From contig NZ_LMMV01000021.1 of the NCBI RefSeq assembly GCF_001422405.1, positions 186,858 through 250,857 of the forward strand: a stretch of 64,000 nucleotides of DNA. Reading direction: 5' to 3'. This DNA is from Pseudorhodoferax sp. Leaf267 (GTDB lineage: Bacteria > Pseudomonadota > Gammaproteobacteria > Burkholderiales > Burkholderiaceae_C). This document shows positions 15,844 through 23,263 of this stretch, in pieces; the first letter of the stretch is position 1; each line of letters opens with the position of its first letter. The notes under the pieces are model-generated. The model saw only the letters and a list, made by a program, of their open reading frames with translations, ran no database searches and was not told where the DNA came from. Made by a program: the position numbers and the translations under genes.

Positions 15844-16743
15844 TCACAGGGACACCATGTTCATTGATTCCCATCTGTGGCGAGCCTCTGTAAACAGGTC
15901 GCCGCGCGTGTCATCGAGCCGTGCTGCGCAGGCCTGGTTGATCCAGACGCCCTCGGTGCGCAGGGAAGTGCCGCGGCCGCCCGAGATGCGCGCCGTGGTC
16001 GTGTGCACCTGCCACTCAGCCAGCAGTCTGCGGTACAAAGGGTTGTCATAGCCGCAGAGCACCACCATGCCGTCGACGGCGCGGACGGCGTCGATCAGGC
16101 GGCTGTGGCCATCGATGTCCAGCTCGTGCCGATAGCCGCCCTTGTTGCGCATGTGCCGCGTGTCGTGCGTGTACGGCGGATCCACGAAGTGCAGCGTGTC
16201 GGGGCCGTCGTGCGACTGCATGACGTCGATCGCGTCGCGGTTCTCGATCAGCACACCAGCCAGGCGCTCGCCGATGCTGGCCAGGGCGTCGGGGTAGTCG
16301 GCCCAGTTGTGCTGGGCCGTGCCGTACTTGCGCCGCGTGTCGATCCGAAAGCCCGTGCTGCCCTTGGTCGCGCCGGCACTGCCGAATCCCATGGCGGCGC
16401 GTACGCAGGTCCGCCGCGCACGCTCCAGGGGGTCATCGGTCGGCTCATAGGCGACTTCGAATTCTTCGCGGGCGTAAGGCGTCAGCCGGCAGGCCTCGAT
16501 CAAGTCCGCACGCTGCAGCGGGTCGCGCAGCACGCGGAAGAAGTTCACCACGTCGCCGTCCAGGTCGTTGTACACCTCGGCGTAGGCGCGCGGCTTGCGC
16601 AGCAGCACGCCAGCAGCACCACCGTATGGCTCGACATAGCAGCCGTGCGGCGGAAAGAACTGCATGAGCCAAGGGGCGAGCCGAAACTTTCCGCCGTGGT
16701 AGCGAAGGGCCGGGCGGGTGACGGCCGCGCTCTTGTCAAGCAT
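15844..16743 (-). CDS. DNA adenine methyltransferase (D12/Dam class)
   Basis: A 299-residue N6-adenine methyltransferase of the D12 class. The cofactor motif near the N-terminus reads LRYHGGKFRLAPWL, followed by YVEPYGGAAGVLLRK, and the catalytic motif is HFVDPPYTHDT. The size fits phage and island Dam-like orphans. ATG 16743 overlaps the stop of the preceding small gene by 8 bp, indicating translational coupling. It precedes the SNF2-type helicase gene. No restriction endonuclease is visible nearby, so self-protection against host restriction or epigenetic control is more likely than a type II system. The target site cannot be read from sequence. Confidence 0.87.
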   Translation of the reverse strand: MLDKSAAVTRPALRYHGGKFRLAPWLMQFFPPHGCYVEPYGGAAGVLLRKPRAYAEVYNDLDGDVVNFFRVLRDPLQRADLIEACRLTPYAREEFEVAYEPTDDPLERARRTCVRAAMGFGSAGATKGSTGFRIDTRRKYGTAQHNWADYPDALASIGERLAGVLIENRDAIDVMQSHDGPDTLHFVDPPYTHDTRHMRNKGGYRHELDIDGHSRLIDAVRAVDGMVVLCGYDNPLYRRLLAEWQVHTTTARISGGRGTSLRTEGVWINQACAARLDDTRGDLFTEARHRWESMNMVSL

Positions 16744-16996
16744 GAACGTCTCCCCTGGCCGCCCGTGACTTGGCCGCATACATCCGACGCCCGTTGCGGC
16801 TCTTGCAATCAGCGCGTCCTTCGGCGATCAGCGACAGCAGCGCACGTTGCGTGTCGCGCTCTCCCCATCCCGTGATCCGGGACAGGCTCTCCAGCGTCTC
16901 CATCCCGTGCTGTAGCAGCTTGGCCAGCACGTCTTCTCTCGTGGCATCCCTCGGCACGCTCGGTGCGGCAGGGGTGCCGATCACGACGTTGTGCAT
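16736..16996 (-). CDS. Small probable winged-helix protein
   Basis: An 86-residue protein, probably a single winged-helix DNA-binding domain: DVLAKLLQHGMETLESLSRI, GWGERDTQRALLSLIAEGRA then a basic wing (RNGRRMYAAKSR). ATG 16996 is chosen over an upstream in-frame start because AAGGAGAT precedes it. The stop overlaps the adenine methyltransferase start. It may be a small regulator of the methyltransferase/helicase pair; inference from position. Confidence 0.6.
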   Translation of the reverse strand: MHNVVIGTPAAPSVPRDATREDVLAKLLQHGMETLESLSRITGWGERDTQRALLSLIAEGRADCKSRNGRRMYAAKSRAARGDVHA

Positions 16997-17079
16997 TCCG
17001 ATCTCCTTGCGTTGTTGGTACTGGCGGTACTTCGTTGTCACAAGGCAGTCCGGCTTTGACTAGTGGACCAAGGCGCCGG

Positions 17080-17487
17080 TCAGACGGGTTCCTCTTCCTG
17101 TTGCTCTTGGCGCTCGCGCGCCGGCGAGAAGGTGATCGAGTCGATGCGCGTCAGCTGCAGCGCCACGTCCTCGGCCACCACCTTGATGACCTGGATCTCA
17201 TTGCCTTCGTCGTCCGTGGCGGTGAACTCACGCTCCTCGCCGATAACCAGCACCCGCGCACCCTTGCGCAAGTGCTTGCAGATGTCCTGGCCCTTCTGCC
17301 CGTAGATCTCGACCTCACGCCAAAAGCCACCGACTTGCTCCACGCCACCTTCGTCGGTGCGGCTGTAGCGGCCGAACATCACGCGCATGGTGGCAACGAA
17401 GAAGTCGCCTGTCCCATCCTTGCGCCTGATGTTTTGCCCGACGGGCGACTTGGCTAGGTTGCCTTTGCCGATGAAAAGGTTCTGCAT
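17080..17487 (-). CDS. ssb: Single-stranded DNA-binding protein, island copy
   Basis: A 135-residue SSB with an N-terminal OB fold (MQNLFIGKGNLAKSPVGQNI; then FFVATMRVMFGRYSRTDEGG and FWREVEIYGQKGQDICKHLR). The tail is acidic, EQQEEEPV, rather than the canonical DDDIPF of chromosomal SSB. The sequence is divergent from housekeeping SSBs and fits the SSB-like proteins of PFGI-1/SPI-7-type elements. It presumably coats single-stranded DNA during island replication or transfer. The altered tail suggests different partner interactions from the host SSB. Confidence 0.8.
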   Translation of the reverse strand: MQNLFIGKGNLAKSPVGQNIRRKDGTGDFFVATMRVMFGRYSRTDEGGVEQVGGFWREVEIYGQKGQDICKHLRKGARVLVIGEEREFTATDDEGNEIQVIKVVAEDVALQLTRIDSITFSPARERQEQQEEEPV

Positions 17488-17558
17488 CGTTACTCTCCGT
17501 GGTGCGGTTGAGATCAGCATGGGCACGGCACCACGCGCCCATGATGTGTTGGATGACA

Positions 17559-17969
17559 TCAGCGTTTTGATCCCTGCTGGTGCGACAGAGCTTCGCGCTG
17601 ACGTGCAGAGACCGCGCCATCGGCAGCAGCTTGCTTCGCTCGCCGAATGGCCTGCCGCTCCTCCCACCGTTCGTTGCTCAGATTGCTCCGGTACTGCTGG
17701 ATCGCTTCGGTGACGTCGATGTTTTTGAGCGGTCCGTCCGCCCAACACAGACGATTGCGGATGGGATCGGGGAGCGAGGCGAGCCGCTTTGCCGAAGCGG
17801 GGCGGTAGTTGTAAATGATGGATGTCACCAAGATCCCGACATGGGAAGCAACGCAGGTAAGCACGTACAGCTCTCCAAATTGCTCTGGTACAGCATCGGG
17901 CATCAACACGCCCGCGACCATTACTGCAAAAAAACTAACAATCCAGGCAAAAAATCCACGATTAGTCAT
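17559..17969 (-). CDS. Small membrane protein with charged cytosolic tail
   Basis: A 136-residue protein with two N-terminal hydrophobic segments (GFFAWIVSFFAVMVAGVLMP and LYVLTCVASHVGILVTSIIY) and a charged helical C-terminal half (LPDPIRNRLCWADG..., ERQAIRRAKQAAADG). Start at the second ATG, 17969, because GGAGGTC is correctly spaced to it and it overlaps the upstream stop as TGATG. The C-terminal layout (LP-x-x-(V/I)-R followed by a tilted helix) resembles the upstream neighbour, so the two may be distant paralogues. Function unknown. Confidence 0.55.
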   Translation of the reverse strand: MTNRGFFAWIVSFFAVMVAGVLMPDAVPEQFGELYVLTCVASHVGILVTSIIYNYRPASAKRLASLPDPIRNRLCWADGPLKNIDVTEAIQQYRSNLSNERWEERQAIRRAKQAAADGAVSARQREALSHQQGSKR

Positions 17970-18445
17970 CATGACCTCCGCACGTGCACGAGTTGCAAGG
18001 CACGGCCTGGAGCCGATTCCTCGCAGCATTGCCGAGCACCACGCGTGCTTCGAACGCCATCAACAGCACAGCTTTCATATCGATCTCCTCTGATAACGCC
18101 CATCGCCCGCCGCTGGCGCTTTGCGATGCGGCGATGTGCAGCCGCCAGGGCCATAGCACGCGCTTGCTCCACCCGGTCCGCATCCTGGGACCGCAACCGC
18201 CGCTGCTGATTGGCTTGATCGAGAAAGTACTCGTCGAGCACATCGATCACATCCCCATTCGTCACCATGCGGCCTCGATTCAGAAGCTGTTGACGCACGA
18301 CGGCAGGTAGTTTAGACAACCGCCAGCTCCATGCCGGCCGGCGCCTCCACAACGCATAGAGCGGTGTCTCGCGGAGTAGCAAAAGCACCATCAAGGACAG
18401 AAACGGCGCAACCGAAACTGCCACGATCCACAAGTCGACACTCAT
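17969..18445 (-). CDS. Small membrane-anchored protein of unknown function
   Basis: A 158-residue protein with one clear N-terminal membrane segment (LWIVAVSVAPFLSLMVLLLL) followed by a long Arg/Gln-rich tail with coiled-coil character (QANQQRRLRSQDADRVEQAR). The start at 18445 has AAGGAATG upstream. Its stop overlaps the next gene as TGATG. The segment SKLPAVVRQQLLNRG matches in position SLPDPIRNRLCWADG of the next protein, hence the suggestion of paralogy. No family recognised. Confidence 0.5.
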   Translation of the reverse strand: MSVDLWIVAVSVAPFLSLMVLLLLRETPLYALWRRRPAWSWRLSKLPAVVRQQLLNRGRMVTNGDVIDVLDEYFLDQANQQRRLRSQDADRVEQARAMALAAAHRRIAKRQRRAMGVIRGDRYESCAVDGVRSTRGARQCCEESAPGRALQLVHVRRS

Positions 18446-18520
18446 GACCCATTCCTTGGAATAAAGGATGCTCCAGATCCATCGCAGCAATCGACGAACC
18501 AGAAAGGCAAGGTGCAAACG

Positions 18521-19045
18521 TCATCGGCCGCCATGTCGCACTCCGCGCAAGAAGACGTGTCGCTCTGTGGAGTCGATTTCACGGCGCAAGCGCATCAGCG
18601 CCTCACGTGCGCTCAAATGCCGCTCGTTGAGCTGCTGCGCCCGCTGTGTCGCCTGCCGGACCCACACCCGGAGCTGGTCATGAAGACCGGCGGTCCGCTC
18701 CTCGATCACGTTCCAGGACAAGTGCCGCTTTGCGCCACCCACCTCACGCCAGCGCAGGAACACATAGCCCGTCTTGGCCCGGCGGTGCACCATCACGTAG
18801 ATGTCCAGGCCACAAGTCTTGGACAGCTTGCTCAGCTCACCCATATCCCGTTCGACACGCTGGAGCTTGTCAACATAGTGGCGCAGCTCATGCAAGCTGC
18901 CCCTACCCGTAAAGGCCTTTGTGTCAACTCGTTCTTGACACGCGGGTTGCGCCACGGACTCGATTGCCCATTGCTTCACGTTGACACGGGGCGGTTGCCC
19001 TTTCACAACCTGCCTTTCCATCACGGTTGTTCCAGCGTCCTGCAT
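18521..19045 (-). CDS. DUF3158-like island protein
   Basis: A 174-residue soluble protein with an all-helical look (LHELRHYVDKLQRVERDMGE; LSAREALMRLRREIDSTERH) and a central beta segment (DIYVMVHRRAKTGYVFLRW). From memory it fits DUF3158, a family found beside PFL_4669/AcaB-type genes and ssb on PFGI-1-like conjugative elements; the neighbourhood here agrees. The start is ambiguous: ATG 19045 (GGAG about 11 bases upstream) or ATG 19021. A role in element replication or maintenance is presumed from context. Confidence 0.55.
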   Translation of the reverse strand: MQDAGTTVMERQVVKGQPPRVNVKQWAIESVAQPACQERVDTKAFTGRGSLHELRHYVDKLQRVERDMGELSKLSKTCGLDIYVMVHRRAKTGYVFLRWREVGGAKRHLSWNVIEERTAGLHDQLRVWVRQATQRAQQLNERHLSAREALMRLRREIDSTERHVFLRGVRHGGR

Positions 19046-19076
19046 GGTCCGCACTGCTCCAGCTCCATGACCACGA

Positions 19077-20240
19077 TCAGGCCGCGCCTGCGGCGCCGCC
19101 ACCATCTGCCGCAGCATCCGGCTCGCCCGTCTCAGCCTTGGCCAGTTGCAGCCGCATGTGCGCCAGGAACTTGCGCTCCTCGGGCGATTCGCGCAGATGC
19201 CGACGCGAGTGCGTCGGCTTGATGACGCATCCGAACACATCGCTCGGCACCGCACCGAACACCTCCAGCGCGAACTGGGCACGCTTTGCGCCATCCTCGG
19301 TCACGCCCTCGGCGAAATCGCTGCGGCACAAGGACGTCACTTCATCCCGGCTGAGCCAGCGATCAAAGCGTGCGGTGTCGTACCAGATCCTGCGAATCAT
19401 CCGGTTCACATCGTTGATCGAGTGGCGTACGGCATCGTCGGTCCGCAGCGACTTGCGCTCCAGCGTCTTCATCAGCCGAATGAACCAGTCGTACTCGCTG
19501 ACCAACTGCACCACGCCGTAGCCGTAGGGCGACCGAAAGCCCAGATTCAGCAGCATGGGCTGCTCCGACCGCAGGATCGACAAGCTCATGCCGCGCTGCT
19601 TGTAGTCATCCAGCACCTTCTTGGCGCTTTCGACCTCCTTGCGCAGCAGCGCATGAACTTCCTTCATCGCATGCTCATGCCGCACCAGCGCCCAATCGGC
19701 GTAGGGGTTGTCGCGCCCGGTCAGAAGCCATAGCGAGCGGAGCACGGCACCCATCTTCTTGCCGCCGATGATCGGCGCCGCCTCCGTACCAGGCTCGCGC
19801 CGACGACCCAGGAACAGCCGGTACGCCTCCAACGTGTGGACCTGCATCTGGTCCACTTCGTCATCGACCAGGCGCCCGATCTGCCGCATGCCGATGGCCT
19901 CATCACGCGACGTTTCGTGATCGGCCCCCATCTTCTGCTCGTACTCCCGCTTCATCGTCTCCAGCCGGTCCTCACGGTCCATCAACTCGATGTACCGGTC
20001 ATACATCGCACCGAAGGCTTTTTCTTCCAAACCCTCCGCGATGTGAGGTGCCAGGAACTCCCGTTCCTTGGCGATGGAGTAGCCGTCTGCGAACGGCGAG
20101 CCCGGCTCGGTCAGGAACGCAGGCGGCTTGGGCTCGCCGAGAAGCGCAGGCGGGACCGGGATCGCCACTGGAACCGGCGACGTCAGCTTGATGGCGGACT
20201 TGGGAACTGACTTCTTGGCAGATGCGGATGCGGTAGCCAT
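19077..20240 (-). CDS. AcaB-like / PFL_4669 family integrative element protein
   Basis: A 387-residue protein that I match to the PFL_4669 family of integrating conjugative element proteins, now grouped with AcaB-like transcription regulators. Support is a low-complexity N-terminus, a long helical middle (DEVDQMQVHTLEAYRLFLGR; ADWALVRHEHAMKEVHALLR), the segment YGYGVVQLVSEYDWFIRLMK and, near the end, FGCVIKPTHSRRHLR. ATG 20240 follows CAGGAGATT. In relatives it sits in the same block as the STY4528-type gene and ssb. If AcaB-like, it may activate element genes; no conjugation genes are here for it to act on. Confidence 0.7.
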   Translation of the reverse strand: MATASASAKKSVPKSAIKLTSPVPVAIPVPPALLGEPKPPAFLTEPGSPFADGYSIAKEREFLAPHIAEGLEEKAFGAMYDRYIELMDREDRLETMKREYEQKMGADHETSRDEAIGMRQIGRLVDDEVDQMQVHTLEAYRLFLGRRREPGTEAAPIIGGKKMGAVLRSLWLLTGRDNPYADWALVRHEHAMKEVHALLRKEVESAKKVLDDYKQRGMSLSILRSEQPMLLNLGFRSPYGYGVVQLVSEYDWFIRLMKTLERKSLRTDDAVRHSINDVNRMIRRIWYDTARFDRWLSRDEVTSLCRSDFAEGVTEDGAKRAQFALEVFGAVPSDVFGCVIKPTHSRRHLRESPEERKFLAHMRLQLAKAETGEPDAAADGGGAAGAA

Positions 20241-20284
20241 GGGAATCTCCTGTTGAAGAGGGATTTGGGCGCCGTTGTCGGTGC

Positions 20285-20776
20285 TCAGTGGCGAGAACGC
20301 CGGGGGGGCATGCCAGCAGGGCTGGCGTCGTCGTCCGACTCGTTGTCGGCTTGTTCGTCGGCCGGGCCGCGGGCATTGGCTGCCATGCCACCCGACACGC
20401 GCGCCGCAGTCCTGCGCTGCTGGTCCAGGGTCCACGCTTCGAGGAACGGGAACACCTTCTTGCTCAGACCCGGCAGCCGTTCTTCCAGCTCCGAATCCAG
20501 CAGATCGAGGACAGCCTCGCGGTTGACGGTGACCTGTGTGGCGGTCTTGCTATGCATGCGGACGTTGATCAGGCCCAACGCCTCCAGGCTCTTGATGGCC
20601 CGCTTCGCTGCGTTTCGATCTATGGTCCCGGACAGTTGGATATACGACAGCAGCATCGACGTCGTCTTGAACTCCTTGATGTCTGCCCGCTCCTTCAACA
20701 GAACCCATAACACTGCAGCATTCGGGTAGTGCCGCAGTCGCAGGACGAGATGGACAAAGAGGTCGGAGCCGTTCAT
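20285..20776 (-). CDS. Probable winged-helix DNA-binding protein
   Basis: A 163-residue protein with an N-terminal winged-helix pattern (MNGSDLFVHLVLRLRHYPNA; then SYIQLSGTIDRNAAKRAIKS and LEALGLINVRMHS) and an acidic/disordered tail (DEQADNESDDDASP). Its ATG at 20776 overlaps the stop of the 49-codon repeat ORF (ATGA). The layout resembles replication-associated or plasmid control proteins, but I cannot name the family. The adjacent 36-bp repeats and the replication-type gene upstream make a role in copy or expression control plausible. Confidence 0.6.
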   Translation of the reverse strand: MNGSDLFVHLVLRLRHYPNAAVLWVLLKERADIKEFKTTSMLLSYIQLSGTIDRNAAKRAIKSLEALGLINVRMHSKTATQVTVNREAVLDLLDSELEERLPGLSKKVFPFLEAWTLDQQRRTAARVSGGMAANARGPADEQADNESDDDASPAGMPPRRSRH

Positions 20777-20922
20777 GCCCACGCTCCCTGAATAGCACCG
20801 GCTACGCGGCGTGGCTCGTTTTGATCCACACGGTATGGCATACCACGTGGCTCGTTTTGATCCACAAGGCACGCCGTGCCAGGTGGGTCGTTTTGTCCCA
20901 TGTCCTGAGTTCTTGTCGTCAT
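20773..20922 (-). CDS. 49-residue ORF built from 12-residue repeats
   Basis: A small leftward gene. It starts at ATG 20922, overlapping the stop of the STY4528-type gene as ATGA, and ends at 20773, overlapping the ATG of the next gene in the same way. The product has no recognisable fold; it contains MGQNDPPG, VDQNEPRG and VDQNEPRR at 12-residue intervals. The underlying DNA is a 36-bp repeat with hairpin spacers, so the reading frame may be only a way of keeping translation running through a DNA or RNA element. The exact overlaps at both ends argue that it is translated. Confidence 0.5.
   Translation of the reverse strand: MTTRTQDMGQNDPPGTACLVDQNEPRGMPYRVDQNEPRRVAGAIQGAWA
20810..20902. repeat. 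Three 36-bp-spaced repeats with covarying hairpin spacers
   Basis: CGTGGCTCGTTTTGATCCAC plus A occurs at 20810-20830 and identically at 20846-20866. A degenerate third copy is at 20882-20902; the spacing is exactly 36 bp each time. The spacers hold perfect 6-1-6 inverted repeats, GGTATG-G-CATACC (20832-20844) and GGCACG-C-CGTGCC (20868-20880), again 36 bp apart. They differ at two positions on each arm, and every change is matched on the other arm. Such compensation indicates selection on a folded structure or a palindromic protein site. Confidence 0.75.
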
Positions 20923-22730
20923 GAGCGCGCTCCTTTCCGAATAAGTTCTTGACGCAAAGCGAGCAAGCGCGCCCGCGCTTCCTCTCGTGCTTGCGGGTTG
21001 GCTACCTGGGTGTCGTGCGTCGGCATCGCGGCCTGCACCTGCTGCTGCACCGCTGTCCGGCGATCACGATCCCGTGCCACCTGCTCGGCGAGCGCCAACA
21101 CCGCGCCTTCGCGGCACTTGCGGATCAACCCCAGCATCCAGCCGACGGGGTTGTGAATCGTCTTGACGGGGTTTTGCAACTGGCCGTGCAACTCGTCCAG
21201 CAGCTGCTGGCGTTGGGCGGCCGGGGCTTGTCGCAGCGCATCGCGCAGTCCGGGCAGAACCGTCGGTGCAAGTGCGCCGGGGTAGATCAAGCTGGCCATG
21301 CCATCTGGATCGTCGACCTCCGGCTGGATCGATGCGACGGCGTCGCCAACGGCATTGGCTGATATCTCCACATCACGACGACGACAAGCTGCTGACCGAT
21401 CGCGCTGCGGATCGATCGCGCGCCTGTTTGTCGTTGTTGTGTTTGTAAATTCAGTTTGTATATAGATTGGCGCTTTGGGCACCTCAAGTTTGGCGCTTTG
21501 GGCACTTCCAGCCCGTTCTAGTTTGGCGGTTTGGGCACTGGAAAAGGATTCAAGTTTGGCGGTTTGGGCAACCGGGCCGTCGACCAGTTTGGCGCTTTGG
21601 GCACTGGCGTTGCTGGGCACAGTCGCCGTTGCTTCGCCAGTAACGGGAGATTCCGCCAGATCGTGAAGTTGCTGGAAATCCGCAACCTGCCCCTGAGCCG
21701 AAGGTGGATCTGGGACGGCGAGACGAGCACCCGCGACCACCCTCAACAACTGCATGCTCCGGTCGTACCTCGTGCCAGATCCGGCCGGTTGGTCCTTGCC
21801 AGCCGACATCAGGAGGTCCGGCTGGTCGATCAGGAGCGTGGACCGTGTGGGTACGGACGCCGCACGCCGCTCGGACGGCGCGCGCCGCGCACCGACGACG
21901 GCCCGCTGCACAGTCGCAGGTGTTGCCGTCGGAAGTACCGCAATCCCTTGGCCTCGCACGCAGGCCAGGATGGCCTGGATGTTGATGCGGGCCTGCATCG
22001 CCGCAGTGGGAGGAGCGATCAACAATCCCAGTCGACGCAGACGATCGCGCACGGTGCGCTGCACCTTCGGAGAGAGACACAGCGTGCGCTCGATCTCCTC
22101 CGGCTGCAACTGCACGAACTCGGCCAGATGCCCAGCCAGCAACGCCTTGCGCTGTTGGCGCAGAGCAAACGAGAGGTACAACCCGCCCGCAGCGCTGCCA
22201 GCCAGGTCGCCCAGCGGACGGTAAAAGCTCACGCTCTTCTCGAACCAAGCCCAGGCCGTCTCCACCGTCGCGGTGGCCGCGTCGATGATCTCCAGCCGGT
22301 TGGCCAGCAGCCGCAGATTCAGCCTGAAATGCATCTTGGCGGGCCTGCCCGCCAACTGTTGTTCCAAGAGGCCAGTGGAGGCCAGCATGGCGCGCACGGT
22401 GTCCTGCTCGCGTCGTGTGAGCGTCGTGGCATCCAGGATCTCCACGGCTGACAGGTGGATCCAACCTTGTCGGTGTGGGTTGTGGCGTGCGCTGTGCCGT
22501 GTCCAGTACAGGCACAGGCCCAGGAACAAGGCTGCCTTGTGACCGAGGTGCTGGGCCAGCGCCGGATGGAACGGCACAAATCCACGGGCGTTGAGATGCT
22601 GCAGCACCTGTTCGTTGTCTGCCGCCAGCGACGTCCTGGAGGCCGTCTCGGGCACCGGGCCGTCGGCTTCGGCGGCCGAGTCCCACGTGGATCGTGATGG
22701 CTGGGACATCGCGCCGTGCATGCTCGTCAC
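20919..22730 (-). CDS. STY4528-type island replication protein
   Basis: A 603-residue protein matching, by overall layout and context, the STY4528 family of pathogenicity-island replication proteins. The N-terminal part (about residues 45-290) looks like DNA-binding helices (FVPFHPALAQHLGHKAALFL; LTRREQDTVRAMLASTGLLE; LQPEEIERTLCLSPKVQRTV). Residues about 375-425 are encoded by an array of 19-bp DNA repeats giving AQ(S/T)AKL motifs and then an Asn/Thr-rich AT-rich segment. The C-terminal part (about 470-603) is helical. GTG 22730 overlaps the upstream stop (GTGA), and its own stop overlaps the 49-codon ORF. By analogy with lambda O it may bind the repeats within its own gene. Confidence 0.72.
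   Translation of the reverse strand: MTSMHGAMSQPSRSTWDSAAEADGPVPETASRTSLAADNEQVLQHLNARGFVPFHPALAQHLGHKAALFLGLCLYWTRHSARHNPHRQGWIHLSAVEILDATTLTRREQDTVRAMLASTGLLEQQLAGRPAKMHFRLNLRLLANRLEIIDAATATVETAWAWFEKSVSFYRPLGDLAGSAAGGLYLSFALRQQRKALLAGHLAEFVQLQPEEIERTLCLSPKVQRTVRDRLRRLGLLIAPPTAAMQARINIQAILACVRGQGIAVLPTATPATVQRAVVGARRAPSERRAASVPTRSTLLIDQPDLLMSAGKDQPAGSGTRYDRSMQLLRVVAGARLAVPDPPSAQGQVADFQQLHDLAESPVTGEATATVPSNASAQSAKLVDGPVAQTAKLESFSSAQTAKLERAGSAQSAKLEVPKAPIYIQTEFTNTTTTNRRAIDPQRDRSAACRRRDVEISANAVGDAVASIQPEVDDPDGMASLIYPGALAPTVLPGLRDALRQAPAAQRQQLLDELHGQLQNPVKTIHNPVGWMLGLIRKCREGAVLALAEQVARDRDRRTAVQQQVQAAMPTHDTQVANPQAREEARARLLALRQELIRKGARS
21439..21470. other. AT-rich stretch beside the repeats (possible unwinding element)
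   Basis: The 30 bases from about 21439 to 21470 (including TGTAAATTCAGTTTGTATAT) are clearly richer in A and T than the surrounding coding sequence. They directly abut the outermost 19-bp repeat. Iteron-controlled origins have such an element next to the repeats. It encodes an unusual Tyr/Gln/Thr/Asn-rich peptide, as expected if the DNA composition rather than the protein is selected. Inference; not shown functionally. Confidence 0.55.
21464..21604. repeat. Five 19-bp iteron-like direct repeats inside a replication gene
   Basis: The consensus on the plus strand is AGTTTGGCGSTTTGGGCAC. Copies lie at 21464-21482 (one changed base, AGATTGG...), 21487-21505, 21520-21538, 21553-21571 (last base A) and 21586-21604. 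The last four are spaced at exactly 33 bp, about three helical turns. The first is 23 bp from the second, which puts it in another reading frame: it encodes VPKAPI where the others encode AQ(S/T)AKL. Conservation is therefore of the DNA. This fits iterons of a replication origin. Confidence 0.8.
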
Positions 22731-23263
22731 CGTCCGCGCAGAGCGACAGGCAGGGCCGCGGGGTTGAGACGCGCCTGACGCAAGGCAGCCAGTAGCGGCT
22801 GCGAATGCTCGTTCATGCGTTCACGCAGGCGGTCCAGGTGCACGACGTACGTGACGACCTTGCCGCGCGTGGCGGCGACCTCCAGCAATCCCAGCTCTAC
22901 CAGGTGGCGACGGCTGCTGGCCTGCTGTGCACGGGTGATTCCGGTCGCCTCCTCGCACTCGCTGCCCGTCATCGTGAAGCTGTAGCGCTCGTCCGTCAGG
23001 CTGGCTCGGCCAGCCCGTACCTGCTGGGGCATCCTCTCCAGCACGTAGGACAGCCAAAGCGCGGTGACCACGTTGCCGGTGATCTCGACATAGCCACGGT
23101 TGAACGCGATCGTTTCCTGACCGAACCAGTGAAGGAACCGGGCTTCTTCCTGCAGGCCATCGTCCTGCTGCGGATCGCTGCCCTGCGGTTCTGTTGCCCG
23201 GGGCAGGAACGCACGTACCTGACTGCCCGACTTGATGATGGCTCGCTCCATACGTGGTCCCAT
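22727..23263 (-). CDS. Hypothetical winged-helix island protein
   Basis: A 178-residue protein with an acidic, Gln-rich N-terminal 40 residues. A likely winged helix follows (MTGSECEEATGITRAQQASS, RRHLVELGLLEVAATRGKVV) with LDRLRERMNEH near the end. Start and stop overlap the DUF2857 gene (ATGA) and the STY4528-type gene (GTGA), so it is part of a translational relay. The family is not recognised by name, but a gene of this type commonly lies between DUF2857 and STY4528-type genes on related elements. Probably a DNA-binding replication accessory. Confidence 0.6.
   Translation of the reverse strand: MGPRMERAIIKSGSQVRAFLPRATEPQGSDPQQDDGLQEEARFLHWFGQETIAFNRGYVEITGNVVTALWLSYVLERMPQQVRAGRASLTDERYSFTMTGSECEEATGITRAQQASSRRHLVELGLLEVAATRGKVVTYVVHLDRLRERMNEHSQPLLAALRQARLNPAALPVALRGR

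Noticed and set aside
7459-16743. A complete DISARM or type I/II restriction system
   Set aside because: No drmA/B/C, no endonuclease and no specificity subunit can be recognised; only methyltransferases and an SNF2-type helicase are present.
21464-21604. CRISPR array
   Set aside because: Repeats are 19 bp with 14-bp partly coding spacers inside an intact gene, one copy is at different spacing, and there are no cas genes.
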